A DNA stretch of 24,755 bases from JABFRJ01 sp031379035 (GCA_031379035.1 JANNEU010000154.1:1-24755); one strand, 5' to 3'; shown: positions 7,689-16,956, numbered from the stretch's first letter. Numbers and translations are program-made. Notes: generated from the letters alone by a model not told the origin.

Positions 7689-8951
7689 TTAAGTCGCCAT
7701 CGCCGGCGCGCGGCTGGTGCCACTTTTGCTGCGCCGGATCAGTTCCAGTGCGATGACGACGTTGAGCAGGTTCCAGGCGATCCCATTGAGGAACGCCACG
7801 TGATAGCCGCCGCTCAAATCATAGATGATCCCTGACAGCCACCCGCCCACCGCCATGCCGGCCACCGTCGACATCAGCACCGCGCTGACCCTCGTGCCCG
7901 CTTCGGACGCCGGATAGACTTCCCGCACAATAATCGCATAGCTCGGCACAATGCCGCCCTGTGACAGTCCGAACAGCGCCGAGATGATGTACAGCGCCGT
8001 CAAGCCATCAAACGGCAGGAATAATGTCAGCATCAGCGCTTGCAGCGACGAACCGATCGCCAACGCATACAGCCCACCCATCCGGTCCGACATGTAGCCC
8101 GAAATCAGCCGGCTGATGACGCCGCCAATGAACATCAGCGACAGCATCTGCGCGCCAGCTTTGAGCCCGTAGCCTAGATCCCCACAGTAGGCGATAATGT
8201 GCACCTGCGGCATCGACATGCCGACGCAGCACGCAATACCGGCCAGCATCAGCAGTGCCTGCAACGAGCCTGGATTGAAGCCGAGTGGCCGATGCGCTGC
8301 GCCCGTGCTGCCGTCAAGCGACGCCAGGACAGGCGGCGCTTGCGGCGGCGGCGGGCGGCGCATCAGCAAAATCAGCGGCAGGATCGTCACCACGCAGATC
8401 GCGCCGATACCGACATACGTCTGCCGCCAGCCGTAAGTCTCGATGACGCCTGTCAGAATAGGCGGCCAAACCGCCCCAGCGATATAATTGCCGCTCGCCA
8501 CAAGCGCCACCGCAATGCCGCGCCGCCGCGTGAACCACAGCGAAATATCCGCCACCAGTGGGCCGAACGTCGATGAGCCGCCAAGCCCGCCGATCAGCAG
8601 GCCCTGCACCAGCACGAACTGCCACATGGTCTGCACGTAGCTGCCGGCAACATAGCCAACCCCCAGCATGATGGCACCGAACGTCAGCGGTGTCGTAATC
8701 CCGTATTTGTCAGCCAGCCGGCCCATGATGATGCCGCCACCCGCCAACCCGAGCATGGTGAGCGTATAGGGCAGCGATGCCGTGCCACGGCTGACACCGA
8801 ACTCCGCCTGCACGGCTGGCAGCGCCACCGCGACCGACCACATGGCCACGCCGCCGATCGTGCCGATCAGCACCGCCGCGATCAAGCGCACCCACGCATA
8901 GGCTGTCTCCTGCCCAGGTTCGTTCCTGGCGGCTGCTGTCGGCGTGCTCAT
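7689..8951 (-). CDS. MFS transporter, 12 transmembrane segments
   Basis: Major facilitator superfamily permease of about 420 aa with two six-helix halves separated by a Pro-rich cytoplasmic loop (RRPPPPQAPP). The MFS motif A position between helices 2 and 3 reads GRLADKYG, and the equivalent second-half loop reads SGYMSDRMGG. Overall style resembles the monocarboxylate/oxalate-formate antiporter-like group; the substrate cannot be inferred. Start chosen at 8951 (MSTPTAAARN) because GGAG lies about ten bases upstream and the longer frame adds only an Arg/Pro-rich leader. It is divergent from the ferredoxin oxidoreductase gene, so a shared aromatic or organic-acid substrate is possible but unproven. 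Confidence 0.88.
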   Translation of the reverse strand: MSTPTAAARNEPGQETAYAWVRLIAAVLIGTIGGVAMWSVAVALPAVQAEFGVSRGTASLPYTLTMLGLAGGGIIMGRLADKYGITTPLTFGAIMLGVGYVAGSYVQTMWQFVLVQGLLIGGLGGSSTFGPLVADISLWFTRRRGIAVALVASGNYIAGAVWPPILTGVIETYGWRQTYVGIGAICVVTILPLILLMRRPPPPQAPPVLASLDGSTGAAHRPLGFNPGSLQALLMLAGIACCVGMSMPQVHIIAYCGDLGYGLKAGAQMLSLMFIGGVISRLISGYMSDRMGGLYALAIGSSLQALMLTLFLPFDGLTALYIISALFGLSQGGIVPSYAIIVREVYPASEAGTRVSAVLMSTVAGMAVGGWLSGIIYDLSGGYHVAFLNGIAWNLLNVVIALELIRRSKSGTSRAPAMAT

Positions 8952-9337
8952 GCGTGGCGGTCTCCTCGCCTCGCGCATAGCAGGCGGCATGCACTGCCGC
9001 ACAGGCATTTCGGGACCGTGCGGCGTCTTTTCATGGCGCCAAATGCCGTTCGTGCATGGCGGCTGAGCAACCCGTGCATGGCTCGAACGACCCGCGCGCT
9101 ATCACGCGTAATTTTATTGCGCGCGGTGCGGTGGCAGTGCGAGATTGATGTGACAAGACGCGGTCACGCATCAGCTTTGCATCGGCCTGCTCAAAAAGTG
9201 CGCTGCGCGGCCAGCGGTGCTGCCTTGTGCGCCGGAATTGCTGCCGTGAACGAACTCTGTCAGCATCTCTGTCCTATCTATGAGCTTAAGTAGGGCGCCG
9301 CAAAACCTGCGCCTCATAACGAACGGTGAGGACTCCC
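8952..9337. other. Divergent control region without a gene
   Basis: 386 bp lie between the MFS start and the oxidoreductase start. A 91-codon plus-strand frame (9018-9293) is Arg/Cys-rich, has no family resemblance and no ribosome site, so I treat the region as noncoding. It contains a direct repeat CGTGCATGGC at 9051-9060 and 9073-9082 (22-bp spacing, about two helix turns) and an inverted pair CCGCGCGC (9092-9099) / GCGCGCGG (9119-9126) around an AT-rich centre. Both are candidate regulator sites for the divergent promoters. Confidence 0.5.
9051..9126. promoter_or_regulatory. Phased direct repeat and inverted repeat, candidate operators
   Basis: CGTGCATGGC occurs twice with starts 22 bp apart, and CGTTCG...CGAACG bracket the pair as an outer inverted repeat (near 9047 and 9084). 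Downstream is the 8-bp inverted pair CCGCGCGC/GCGCGCGG with a 19-bp AT-rich centre. The positions lie between two divergent starts. No regulator gene is adjacent. Confidence 0.35.
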
Positions 9338-12300
9338 ATGGCCAAATCGGCACCCAGCCTCAGCGATAAGTTCGACCTCGATATCACCCACCAGCTGCTC
9401 ACCGGCACGCAGGCCGTCGTTCGCTTGGCGCTGATGCAGCGCGCGCGTGATGTCAAAGCCGGGCTCAACACCGCCGGTTACATTACCGGCTATCGCGGCT
9501 CGCCCATTGCCGGGCTCGAAAGCGCGTTCCAGCGCGCGCAGAAGATGTGCGAGCAAAACCACATCAAGTTCCAGTCCGGCCTGAACGAAGACATCGCCGC
9601 CACCGCGCTCTGGGGCTCCCAGCAGGCCGAACTGCGCAACGAAGGCAAATACGACGGCGTATTCGGCATCTGGTATGGCAAGGGCCCCGGCGTTGATCGC
9701 ACCGGCGATGTTTTCCGCCACGCCAACCACGCCGGCACATCCAAGTACGGCGGCGTTGTTGCGCTCCTCGGCGACGATCACACCTGCGAAAGCTCGACCT
9801 CGGCCCACCAGTCCGAATTCGCCATGGTCGACTACATGATCCCCGTGTTGAACCCGGCTGGCGTGCAGGAAATCCTCGATTATGGCTTGCACGGCTTTGC
9901 CATGTCGCGCTTCGCCGGCGTGTGGGTCTCGCTCAAGTGCGTGAAAGACAACATCGAATCGACCTCGGTCGTTGATGGCCGTTTGGATCGCGTGACTGTT
10001 GTCATTCCCGAAGACTTCGTGATGCCCCCTGGCGGCATCAACATTCGCCGCGAAGATCAGGCCGCCGACAAGGAAGCGCGCCTACACGACTACAAACGCG
10101 ACGCTGTTCTCGCTTATGCGCGTGCCAACAAGCTCGACAAGATGATCTGTTCGGGCGGTGCCAATGCAAAGATCGGCATCATCACCACCGGCAAAAGCTA
10201 TCTCGATGTGCGGCAGGCCATGGACAGCCTCGGCATTGACGAAGTCGAGGCCAACAAGCTCGGCCTGCGGCTCTACAAAGTCGCCATGCCATATCCCATG
10301 GAAACGCAGGGCCTCGAAAAGTTTGCCGAAGGTCTCGACCTGATCATTGTCGTAGAAGAAAAACGTTCGCTGCTCGAAGTGCAGGTCAAGGAAGAACTTT
10401 ACAATACGAAGTTTCGCGCCGTCGTCATCGGCAAGAAAGACGAACACAACAACTGGCTGTTCCCTGCCAAAGGCGCGCTTGATCCCAACGAAATCGCCAT
10501 CGCCATCGGCGAGCGGCTGATCCGCGGCGGCACCGGCGAAACGCTCAAAGCGAAAGTGTCGTTGCTCAAGGGCCTCAAAGGCAACAAACCAGATCTCCCG
10601 GAAGCCGCCACGCGCCTCCCCTATTTCTGCCCCGGCTGCCCCCACAACACTTCAACTGTCGTGCCGGAGGGATCAATCGCCTTCGCCGGCATCGGCTGCC
10701 ACTACATGGCCAAGTGGATGGATCGCTCCACGGAAAGCTTCACGCAGATGGGCGGGGAGGGTGCCAACTGGATCGGCGAATCCCCATTCTCAAAGCGTAA
10801 GCACGTTTTCCAGAACCTCGGCGACGGCACTTATATCCACTCCGGCTCGCTGGCGATCCGCGCTGCCCACGCTGCAAAAATCAACATCACCTACAAGATC
10901 CTCTACAATGACGCGGTCGCAATGACCGGCGGGCAGCAGCTCGACGGCCAGATCAGCGTGCCGATGATCGTCAATCAGGTGCGCGGAGAGGGCGTCGCCA
11001 AAGTCGTGATCGTTACCGACGAACCTTATAAATATCCGGCCAACTCCGGCATCCCTGCGGACGTCGAAATCTTTGATCGCAGCAAGCTGCAGACGGTGCA
11101 GAAGTCGCTCTCGGAAATCGAGGGCGTGACGGTCCTCGTCTATGACCAGACCTGCGCTGCCGAGAAGCGCCGCCGCCGTAAGCGCGGCCTCTTCCCCGAT
11201 CCCGACAAGCGCGCTTTCATCAATCCCGCCGTCTGCGAAGGCTGCGGCGATTGTTCCAAGAAGTCCAATTGCGTCGCCGTCTCGCCGCTTGAAACAGTGC
11301 TCGGCACCAAGCGGATGATTGATCAGTCCGCTTGCAATAAAGACTTCTCCTGCGTCAACGGCTTCTGCCCGAGCTTCGTGACAGTGCACGGCGCGAAAAT
11401 CGCATCGGCGAAGACCAAAAAAACCGGTGCTGATGAAGAGGCGCTCACCAAGGTGCTGGCGTCACTGCCAACACCCAAGCAGCCATCTCTCACACATACG
11501 CCCTACGCCATGATCGTCACCGGCGTCGGCGGCACCGGCGTCGTCACCATCTCAGCAGTGCTCGGCCAGGCAGCGCACATCGAGAACAAAGGCTTCGGCT
11601 CTATCGACATGGCCGGCCTCGCGCAGAAGGGTGGTGCAGTTGCCTGCCACATGCGCTTTGCGCCCAGCCCGGATGATATCCACGCCATCCGCACGGGTGT
11701 TGCCGGCGCCGATCTCATCCTCGGCTGCGATCTCGTCGTAACCGCATCAAACAAGGTGCTTGAAACGATCGAGCCAGACCGCACGGCTGTCGTCTACTCG
11801 ACGCATGAGATGAACGTCGCCCACTTTACCTTGAACCCAAACTTCAAGCTCCCAGGCGGCGCGCTGGCACGGTCAATCGAGGATCGCGTCCGCAAAGGCC
11901 CGCTGCACAGCGTGAACGCGCAGCGCTACGCCGAGAAACTGTTCGGTGACAGCATCGCCTCGAACATGTTCATGCTCGGCTATGCGTCCCAGCTCGGCTT
12001 TGTGCCGGTGGGAACCGCTGCCATTGAGGAAGCAATCGTTCTCAACGGTGCGGCGGTCGAAATGAACCGCAACGCTTTCCGCGTTGGCCGTCTCGCCGCG
12101 CACGATGCCAAAGCCGTTGAAGCGTTGATGCCGGTCGAAACCAAGGCCCTCGCGAAAACCGAGACACTCGAAGAAGTCATCGCACATCGCGTCGGCCTGC
12201 TGACCGATTACCAGGATGCGGCTTACGCCGCTCGCTATGAGGCGACGGTTCGCCGCTTGGCAGGCGTCGAACGGGACAAAGCCGGCGGCCGCGCGGGCTT

Positions 12301-12823
12301 AGCGATGGCCGCAGCCAAGGGGCTCTACAAGCTGATGGCCTATAAGGACGAGTACGAGGTTGGCAGGTTGTATTCTGCACCAGCCTTCAAAGAAGCGTTG
12401 GCCGGGCAGTTTTCGTCCCATGACCGGCTGGAGTTCCATCTGGCACCGCCGTTGATCGCCCGCCGCGACAAGGCGACCGGCGAACCGCGCAAGATGAAGT
12501 TCGGGGCCTGGATGCTGCCGGTGTTCGGCTGGCTGGCCAAAGGCAAGCGGTTCCGGGGCACTTCGCTGGATGTGTTCGGCTATAGCGCCGAGCGCAAGCT
12601 CGAACGGCAGATGATCGGCGACTACGAAGCCTTGCTGACGGAAGTCGGCCAGAAGCTGACGCCGGCCAACCACGGGCTGGCCGTGCAGCTTGCAGCAAAC
12701 GCTATGGATATCAAAGGCTTCGGTCACGTAAAGCTGAAAGCCTATGACCAGGCGAAGGCGCGGGAGAAGCAACTGCTGGCACAGCTGCGCAGTCCATCGC
12801 CGGTGTTGCGTGCGGCGGAATAA
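9338..12823 (+). CDS. Fused indolepyruvate-type 2-oxoacid:ferredoxin oxidoreductase
   Basis: A 1161-residue enzyme carrying the alpha (TPP/Fe-S) and beta/gamma parts of indolepyruvate ferredoxin oxidoreductase in one chain, the usual proteobacterial arrangement. It oxidatively decarboxylates aryl-2-oxoacids to acyl-CoA while reducing ferredoxin. Visible features: an N-terminal pyrimidine-binding-like domain with GYRGSPIAGL (about residue 51); CPGCPHN (about 431); TPP/Mg motif GDGTYIHSG (about 494) with ILYNDAVAMTGGQ (about 520); Fe-S cysteines in CEGCGDCSKKSNC and SACNKDFSCVNGFCP (about 633-680); the gamma domain starting TGVGGTGVVT (about 726); and a long C-terminal domain of the type seen in fused forms. 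Start at 9338 follows GTGAGGA by five bases. The adjacent CoA ligase and Liv transporter support a catabolic role. Confidence 0.92.
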   Translation: MAKSAPSLSDKFDLDITHQLLTGTQAVVRLALMQRARDVKAGLNTAGYITGYRGSPIAGLESAFQRAQKMCEQNHIKFQSGLNEDIAATALWGSQQAELRNEGKYDGVFGIWYGKGPGVDRTGDVFRHANHAGTSKYGGVVALLGDDHTCESSTSAHQSEFAMVDYMIPVLNPAGVQEILDYGLHGFAMSRFAGVWVSLKCVKDNIESTSVVDGRLDRVTVVIPEDFVMPPGGINIRREDQAADKEARLHDYKRDAVLAYARANKLDKMICSGGANAKIGIITTGKSYLDVRQAMDSLGIDEVEANKLGLRLYKVAMPYPMETQGLEKFAEGLDLIIVVEEKRSLLEVQVKEELYNTKFRAVVIGKKDEHNNWLFPAKGALDPNEIAIAIGERLIRGGTGETLKAKVSLLKGLKGNKPDLPEAATRLPYFCPGCPHNTSTVVPEGSIAFAGIGCHYMAKWMDRSTESFTQMGGEGANWIGESPFSKRKHVFQNLGDGTYIHSGSLAIRAAHAAKINITYKILYNDAVAMTGGQQLDGQISVPMIVNQVRGEGVAKVVIVTDEPYKYPANSGIPADVEIFDRSKLQTVQKSLSEIEGVTVLVYDQTCAAEKRRRRKRGLFPDPDKRAFINPAVCEGCGDCSKKSNCVAVSPLETVLGTKRMIDQSACNKDFSCVNGFCPSFVTVHGAKIASAKTKKTGADEEALTKVLASLPTPKQPSLTHTPYAMIVTGVGGTGVVTISAVLGQAAHIENKGFGSIDMAGLAQKGGAVACHMRFAPSPDDIHAIRTGVAGADLILGCDLVVTASNKVLETIEPDRTAVVYSTHEMNVAHFTLNPNFKLPGGALARSIEDRVRKGPLHSVNAQRYAEKLFGDSIASNMFMLGYASQLGFVPVGTAAIEEAIVLNGAAVEMNRNAFRVGRLAAHDAKAVEALMPVETKALAKTETLEEVIAHRVGLLTDYQDAAYAARYEATVRRLAGVERDKAGGRAGLAMAAAKGLYKLMAYKDEYEVGRLYSAPAFKEALAGQFSSHDRLEFHLAPPLIARRDKATGEPRKMKFGAWMLPVFGWLAKGKRFRGTSLDVFGYSAERKLERQMIGDYEALLTEVGQKLTPANHGLAVQLAANAMDIKGFGHVKLKAYDQAKAREKQLLAQLRSPSPVLRAAE

Positions 12824-13062
12824 GGCTGGCGTCCGGCATTCGAGTGATCGCTGTGCGCCCTGATCCCCGTCTATCGTCTAACTGACGGGTGCCGCCGCGT
12901 ATGTCAGTCTCGGAACTGTGTCTTGAGGTTGCCGGGTTTTGCGGCTACCTCAGTCGGCGTGCGTGACGGGTAAGTCTGCCATGCGAAAAACAAGAACCAC
13001 GGTGCAATAAGCCGGGTCGGATCTGGCGGCGCGGTGCGCCGGCAAGGGGAGAGACGTTTTTG

Positions 13063-15051
13063 ATGGGCGACACCGCTCAGACCGCTGCTGCGCGTCTCGA
13101 CACGGTGCCGAAGCTCTTGTTGCGCAACGCAGCAGAGTTCGGCCGACGGCCAGCTATGCGCCACAAGGATCTCGGCATCTGGCAAAGCTGGACCTGGGCC
13201 GAAGTGCGCAATCAGGTGCGCGATCTGGCGCTCGGCCTGCGGAAGCTCGGCTTCGAGCGCGGCGATGCGGTGGCGATCGTCGGGTCCAACCGGCCGCGGC
13301 TCTACTGGACATTTGCGGCGGTGCAGAGCCTGGGCGGCATTCCGGTGCCGGTCTATCAAGACTCGGTGGCCGATGAGATGGTCTACGTGCTCGACCATGC
13401 TGAGGTGCGCTACGCCATCGTCGAAGACCAGGAACAGGTCGACAAAGTCCAGTCCATTGCCGCGCAACTGCCGCGCTTGCAGCACATCATCTACGATCTG
13501 GAAAAAGGACTGAAGGACTACGATCATACGCGGCTTCACAGCTACACCAGCGTGCAAGACCACGGCCGTGCCGAGCTCAAAAACAATACCGGTGGTGAGG
13601 CGTGGTGGCTCAGTGAAATCGCCCAAGGGCAAGGTGCCGACGTATCCGTGATGCTCTACACGTCAGGCACCACGGGACGGCCGAAAGGTGTGATGCTGAC
13701 GCACGACAACGTCGTGAAGTCTGGCAGCAATGCCAATGTGTTCGACAAGTTTACAGCAGCCGACACGATGATCGCCTATCTGCCGATGGCATGGGCGGGT
13801 GATCACATCTTCACGTATGCGCAAGCTTACGCGGGCGGACTGTGCGTGGCCTGCCCTGAGAGCGCGACGACGGCGGTAGAAGACCGCCGCGAAATCGGGC
13901 CGACATACTTCTTTGCCCCGCCGCGCGTGTTCGAGACGATGCTCACGGAAATGACCGTGCGCATGGAGGACGCCGGTCCGACCAAGCGCAAGATGTATAC
14001 GTATTTCATGGGTGTGGCGCAGCGCGCCGGCGGTGCAATTCTAGACGGCAAGCAAGTCAGCGCCAAAGACCGGATGCTCTACTGGCTCGGCGACAAGCTG
14101 GTCTACGCGCCGCTGCGCAACCGCATGGGGTTCACGAACCTGCGGCTCGGCTACACGGCGGGTGAAGCCGTCGGACCGGAGTTGTTCCGGTTTTACAGAT
14201 CAATCGGGCTTAATCTGAAACAACTCTACGGTCAGACCGAAGCCAGCGTCTTCATCACCTTGCAGCCGGATGGCGAAGTGTTTCCTGAGACGGTCGGCAA
14301 GCCAGGACCTGAGTGCGAGATCAAAATCGATGAGAGCGGCGAAGTGCTGTTCAAGAGCCCCGGCGTGTTCCTCAAGTACTTCAAGAATGACGAGGCAACC
14401 GCAGCAACCAAGACGGCTGATGGCTGGGTCAAGACCGGTGACGCCGGCTTTATCGATGGTCGCGGCCACCTGTGCATCATCGATCGCGCCAAGGATGTCG
14501 GCAAACTGAAGAACGGCGCGCTGTTTTCGCCGAAGTATCTTGAGAACCGCATCAAGTTCTTCCCCGAGATCAAGGAAGCCGTTGCCTTCGGCGGTGGCCA
14601 CGACTTCGTGACGATGTTCCTCAACATCGATCTGACGAGCGTGGGCAATTGGGCCGAACGTAACAACATCTCCTACGCCAGCTATCAGGAACTGGCGGGT
14701 CATCCCCAAGTGCTGGAGATGATCAAGAAGCGGGTCGACGAACTCAACGCCGCACTGGCGCGGGAACCACAAGTGGCCGCCTGCCAGGTGAAACGCTTCA
14801 TTGTCCTGTCCAAGGAACTTGAGGCCGACGACGGCGAGCTGACACGGACGCAAAAAGTGCGGCGCTCGTTCATCGCAGATCGCTACGGCACACTGATCAC
14901 GGCGCTCTATGACGGTTCCAAGGAAGCGCGCATATCGGTCGAAGTGGTGTTCGAAGATGGCCGCAAGGGCAAGATCGAAGGGCACATGCAGGTCATCGAC
15001 ATGCAGACGCATCCTGCTGCCGTGATGCCAGTGAAGGAAGCCGCCGAATGA
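13063..15051 (+). CDS. AMP-forming long-chain/aryl acyl-CoA ligase
   Basis: Activates a carboxylic acid to its CoA thioester through an acyl-adenylate. 662 aa, ANL superfamily, FadD15/ACSL-like subgroup. Motifs: P-loop YTSGTTGRPKGV (199-210); LYGQTEAS; the TGD of DGWVKTGDAG; hinge IDRAKDVGKLKNG; and a C-terminal TRTQKVRR that may hold the adenylation lysine. The start at 13063 follows an AGGGGAGAG ribosome site by about nine bases; a TTG three bases upstream is less likely. The stop overlaps the livG start as ATGA, so translation is coupled. Linkage to a Liv-type transporter is a known arrangement in proteobacteria and suggests the transporter imports the acid that this enzyme activates. Actual chain type is not predictable. 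Confidence 0.9.
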   Translation: MGDTAQTAAARLDTVPKLLLRNAAEFGRRPAMRHKDLGIWQSWTWAEVRNQVRDLALGLRKLGFERGDAVAIVGSNRPRLYWTFAAVQSLGGIPVPVYQDSVADEMVYVLDHAEVRYAIVEDQEQVDKVQSIAAQLPRLQHIIYDLEKGLKDYDHTRLHSYTSVQDHGRAELKNNTGGEAWWLSEIAQGQGADVSVMLYTSGTTGRPKGVMLTHDNVVKSGSNANVFDKFTAADTMIAYLPMAWAGDHIFTYAQAYAGGLCVACPESATTAVEDRREIGPTYFFAPPRVFETMLTEMTVRMEDAGPTKRKMYTYFMGVAQRAGGAILDGKQVSAKDRMLYWLGDKLVYAPLRNRMGFTNLRLGYTAGEAVGPELFRFYRSIGLNLKQLYGQTEASVFITLQPDGEVFPETVGKPGPECEIKIDESGEVLFKSPGVFLKYFKNDEATAATKTADGWVKTGDAGFIDGRGHLCIIDRAKDVGKLKNGALFSPKYLENRIKFFPEIKEAVAFGGGHDFVTMFLNIDLTSVGNWAERNNISYASYQELAGHPQVLEMIKKRVDELNAALAREPQVAACQVKRFIVLSKELEADDGELTRTQKVRRSFIADRYGTLITALYDGSKEARISVEVVFEDGRKGKIEGHMQVIDMQTHPAAVMPVKEAAE

Positions 15052-15803
15052 ACGCACACGCGAACATTGGTGCTGCATCGGCCGTTGCAGCTGCGCCGTC
15101 GCGGCGGATCGGCGAGGTTTTGCTGACGGTCGAGAACGTGGTGATGCGCTTCGGTGGTGTGACCGCGATCAAGGGCGTGTCGTTTGATGTCCGCAAGGGA
15201 GAAGTGCGCGCGATCATCGGCCCGAACGGTGCCGGCAAGACATCGATGTTGAATGTGATCAACGGTTTCTATCACCCGCAGGAAGGCACCATCACCTTCA
15301 AAGGGCAGAAGCGGTCGGCCATGCGCCCGCACGTGGCGGCGACGCAGGGGATTGCACGGACATTCCAGAACGTCGCGTTGTTCAAGGGGATGTCGACGCT
15401 CGACAACATCATGACCGGACGCACGTTGAAGATGAAGCGCGGAATTCTTGCGCAGGCAGTGCGGTTTGGTCCGGCGCTGCGCGAAGAAGTGGAGCATCGC
15501 GAGGTCGTCGAACGCATCATCGATTTTCTCGAGATCGCGCACATTCGCAAAACACCAGTCGGCAAACTGCCCTATGGCCTGCAGAAGCGCGTGGAACTCG
15601 GGCGTGCGCTGGCGACGGAACCGGAGTTGCTGCTGCTGGACGAGCCAATGGCGGGCATGAATCTCGAAGAAAAGCAGGACATGTGCCGCTTCATTCTGAC
15701 GGTCAACGATACGTTCAACACCACCATCGCGTTGATTGAGCATGACATGGGCGTGGTGATGGATCTGTCGGACCGCGTCGTGGTTCTCGACTACGGCCCG
15801 TAG
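15048..15803 (+). CDS. livG: Liv-type ABC transporter ATPase LivG, cut short by an amber codon
   Basis: First ATPase of a branched-chain amino acid/amide-type importer. Walker A GPNGAGKTS (58-66), Q-loop RTFQNVALF, LivG-style signature LPYGLQKRVELGRAL, Walker B LLLLDEPMAG and H-loop IALIEHDMG are all intact. An N-terminal extension of about 20 residues precedes the domain. The frame ends at TAG (15801-15803) right after VVVLDYGP. The same frame continues for 25 further codons, encoding the typical family tail (IADGTPEEV...AAYLGVAHE) to TGA at 15881. CAG to TAG would be a single transition. Catalytic motifs all precede the stop, so the short protein could still function. The start overlaps the ligase stop (ATGA). 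Confidence 0.92.
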   Translation: MNAHANIGAASAVAAAPSRRIGEVLLTVENVVMRFGGVTAIKGVSFDVRKGEVRAIIGPNGAGKTSMLNVINGFYHPQEGTITFKGQKRSAMRPHVAATQGIARTFQNVALFKGMSTLDNIMTGRTLKMKRGILAQAVRFGPALREEVEHREVVERIIDFLEIAHIRKTPVGKLPYGLQKRVELGRALATEPELLLLDEPMAGMNLEEKQDMCRFILTVNDTFNTTIALIEHDMGVVMDLSDRVVVLDYGP

Positions 15804-15881
15804 ATCGCCGACGGCACGCCGGAAGAAGTGCAGAAAAACCCGAAGGTGATCGCCGCTTATCTCGGCGTCGCGCACGAATGA
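15801..15881 (+). other. Remnant of the LivG C-terminus beyond the amber stop
   Basis: The 25 codons after the TAG stay in the livG frame and read as the conserved LivG tail (IADGTPEEVQ, then VIAAYLGVAHE) ending in TGA at 15879-15881. Coding quality is unbroken, so the stop is recent, a sequence error or suppressed. The tail also fills what would otherwise be a 173-bp gap before livH. Confidence 0.85.
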
Positions 15882-15898
15882 AGTGAGCGGTTCGGACT

Positions 15899-15970
15899 GA
15901 GGGGTTAGGTTCTAGGGAGAACCGGCTCCGCGCCATTCCCTCGAACCTAACCCCTAACCCCTAGAACCTC
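15899..15970. repeat. Inverted heptamer array at the livG/livH junction
   Basis: Left arm 15901-15918 and right arm 15937-15954 are inverted copies matching at 17 of 18 positions around an 18-nt loop. The arms are built of 7-bp units: TAGGTTC and GAGGGGT-like on the left; GAACCTA (15943), ACCCCTA (15950), ACCCCTA (15957) and GAACCTC (15964) on the right. The right array runs to within 6 bp of the livH ATG and leaves no recognisable ribosome site. In RNA it would be a very strong hairpin. Confidence 0.88.
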
Positions 15971-15976
15971 ATCCTC

Positions 15977-16906
15977 ATGGCATCCCTTGGTTCATTTCTG
16001 GAAGTTCTGATCGGTGGCCTGTTGTCGGGCGTGCTGTACAGTCTTGTCGCGCTAGGGTTCGTGCTGATTTACAAGGCATCCGGCGTGTTTAACTTCGCGC
16101 AGGGCGCGATGGTGCTGGTGGCGGGCTTGGCGTTGGTGCGGCCACTGGACTGGCTGATCGGGCGCGGCTCGCCGAACTGGGCGGCGATTGTGTTGGCGCT
16201 GCTGTTTGCGGGCGCGGTCATGGCGCTGTGCGCGTTTGTAATTGAACGCTACATCATCGGGCCGCTGCTGAACCAGGACGGCCTGACGCTCTTCATGTCG
16301 ACGATTGGCGCGGGCTTCATCCTCGAAGGCCTTGGACAGATGGTGTTCGGCTCGGACGTGTATCCGCTGAAACTCTATCCGACAGATGCCTGGTTCCTGT
16401 TCGACGAGATTTTTCCCGGGGGAGTTCTCGTCAACAAGCTGGATGTGTGGGGTGGGCTCATTGCCGGCATTCTCGTCGGCGGGTTGGCGACCTTCTTTCA
16501 ATATACAAAGACCGGGCGAGCGCTGCGGGCCGTGGCCGACGATCATGCTGCGGCGCAGTCGGTCGGCATTCCAATCTCGTGGATCTGGTTCGTCGTGTGG
16601 CTGGTGGCTGGGCTTGTCGCGCTGGTGGCAGCGACCGTCTGGGGCACCAAGCTAGGCGTGCAGTTCTCGATTGTATTCCTCGCGCTGAAGGCGCTGCCCG
16701 TTCTCATCATCGGTGGCTTTACTTCGGTGCCGGGTGCCATCGTTGGCGGTTTGATGGTCGGCGCGGGCGAGAAGCTCGCCGAGGTCTACCTCGGCCCCTT
16801 CGTCGGCGGCGGCATCGAATACTGGTTCGCTTACGTGGTGGCGCTGGCGGTGCTGATGGTCAGGCCGCAAGGGCTGTTCGGAGAGCGGATTATTGAGCGG
16901 ATCTAG
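15977..16906 (+). CDS. livH: Liv-type ABC transporter permease LivH
   Basis: One of two inner-membrane permeases of the importer. 309 aa with about eight hydrophobic segments and the family's N-terminal pattern (GLLSGVLYSLVALGFVLIYKASGVFNFAQGA region). The ATPase-contact loop reads TKTGRALRAVADDHAAAQSVGI. C-terminal VRPQGLFGER is typical. The ATG at 15977 has no Shine-Dalgarno sequence because the heptamer array directly precedes it; translation may depend on ribosomes arriving from livG. The stop codon TAG (16904-16906) is at the same time the first three bases of the downstream TAGTTGG array. Confidence 0.93.
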   Translation: MASLGSFLEVLIGGLLSGVLYSLVALGFVLIYKASGVFNFAQGAMVLVAGLALVRPLDWLIGRGSPNWAAIVLALLFAGAVMALCAFVIERYIIGPLLNQDGLTLFMSTIGAGFILEGLGQMVFGSDVYPLKLYPTDAWFLFDEIFPGGVLVNKLDVWGGLIAGILVGGLATFFQYTKTGRALRAVADDHAAAQSVGIPISWIWFVVWLVAGLVALVAATVWGTKLGVQFSIVFLALKALPVLIIGGFTSVPGAIVGGLMVGAGEKLAEVYLGPFVGGGIEYWFAYVVALAVLMVRPQGLFGERIIERI

Positions 16907-16938
16907 TTGGTAGTGGGTAGTTGGTAGTTGGTAGTTGT
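16904..16938 (+). repeat. Left heptamer array, five TAGTTGG-type units
   Basis: Units at 16904 (TAGTTGG), 16911 (TAGTGGG), 16918 (TAGTTGG), 16925 (TAGTTGG) and 16932 (TAGTTGT). The first unit's TAG is the livH stop codon. Confidence 0.95.
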
Positions 16939-16956
16939 TTGAGTCGAGGGGATGCA

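Noticed and set aside
9018..9293. 91-codon plus-strand frame before the oxidoreductase
   Set aside because: No ribosome site, no recognisable motif, biased Arg/Cys content; more likely divergent control DNA.
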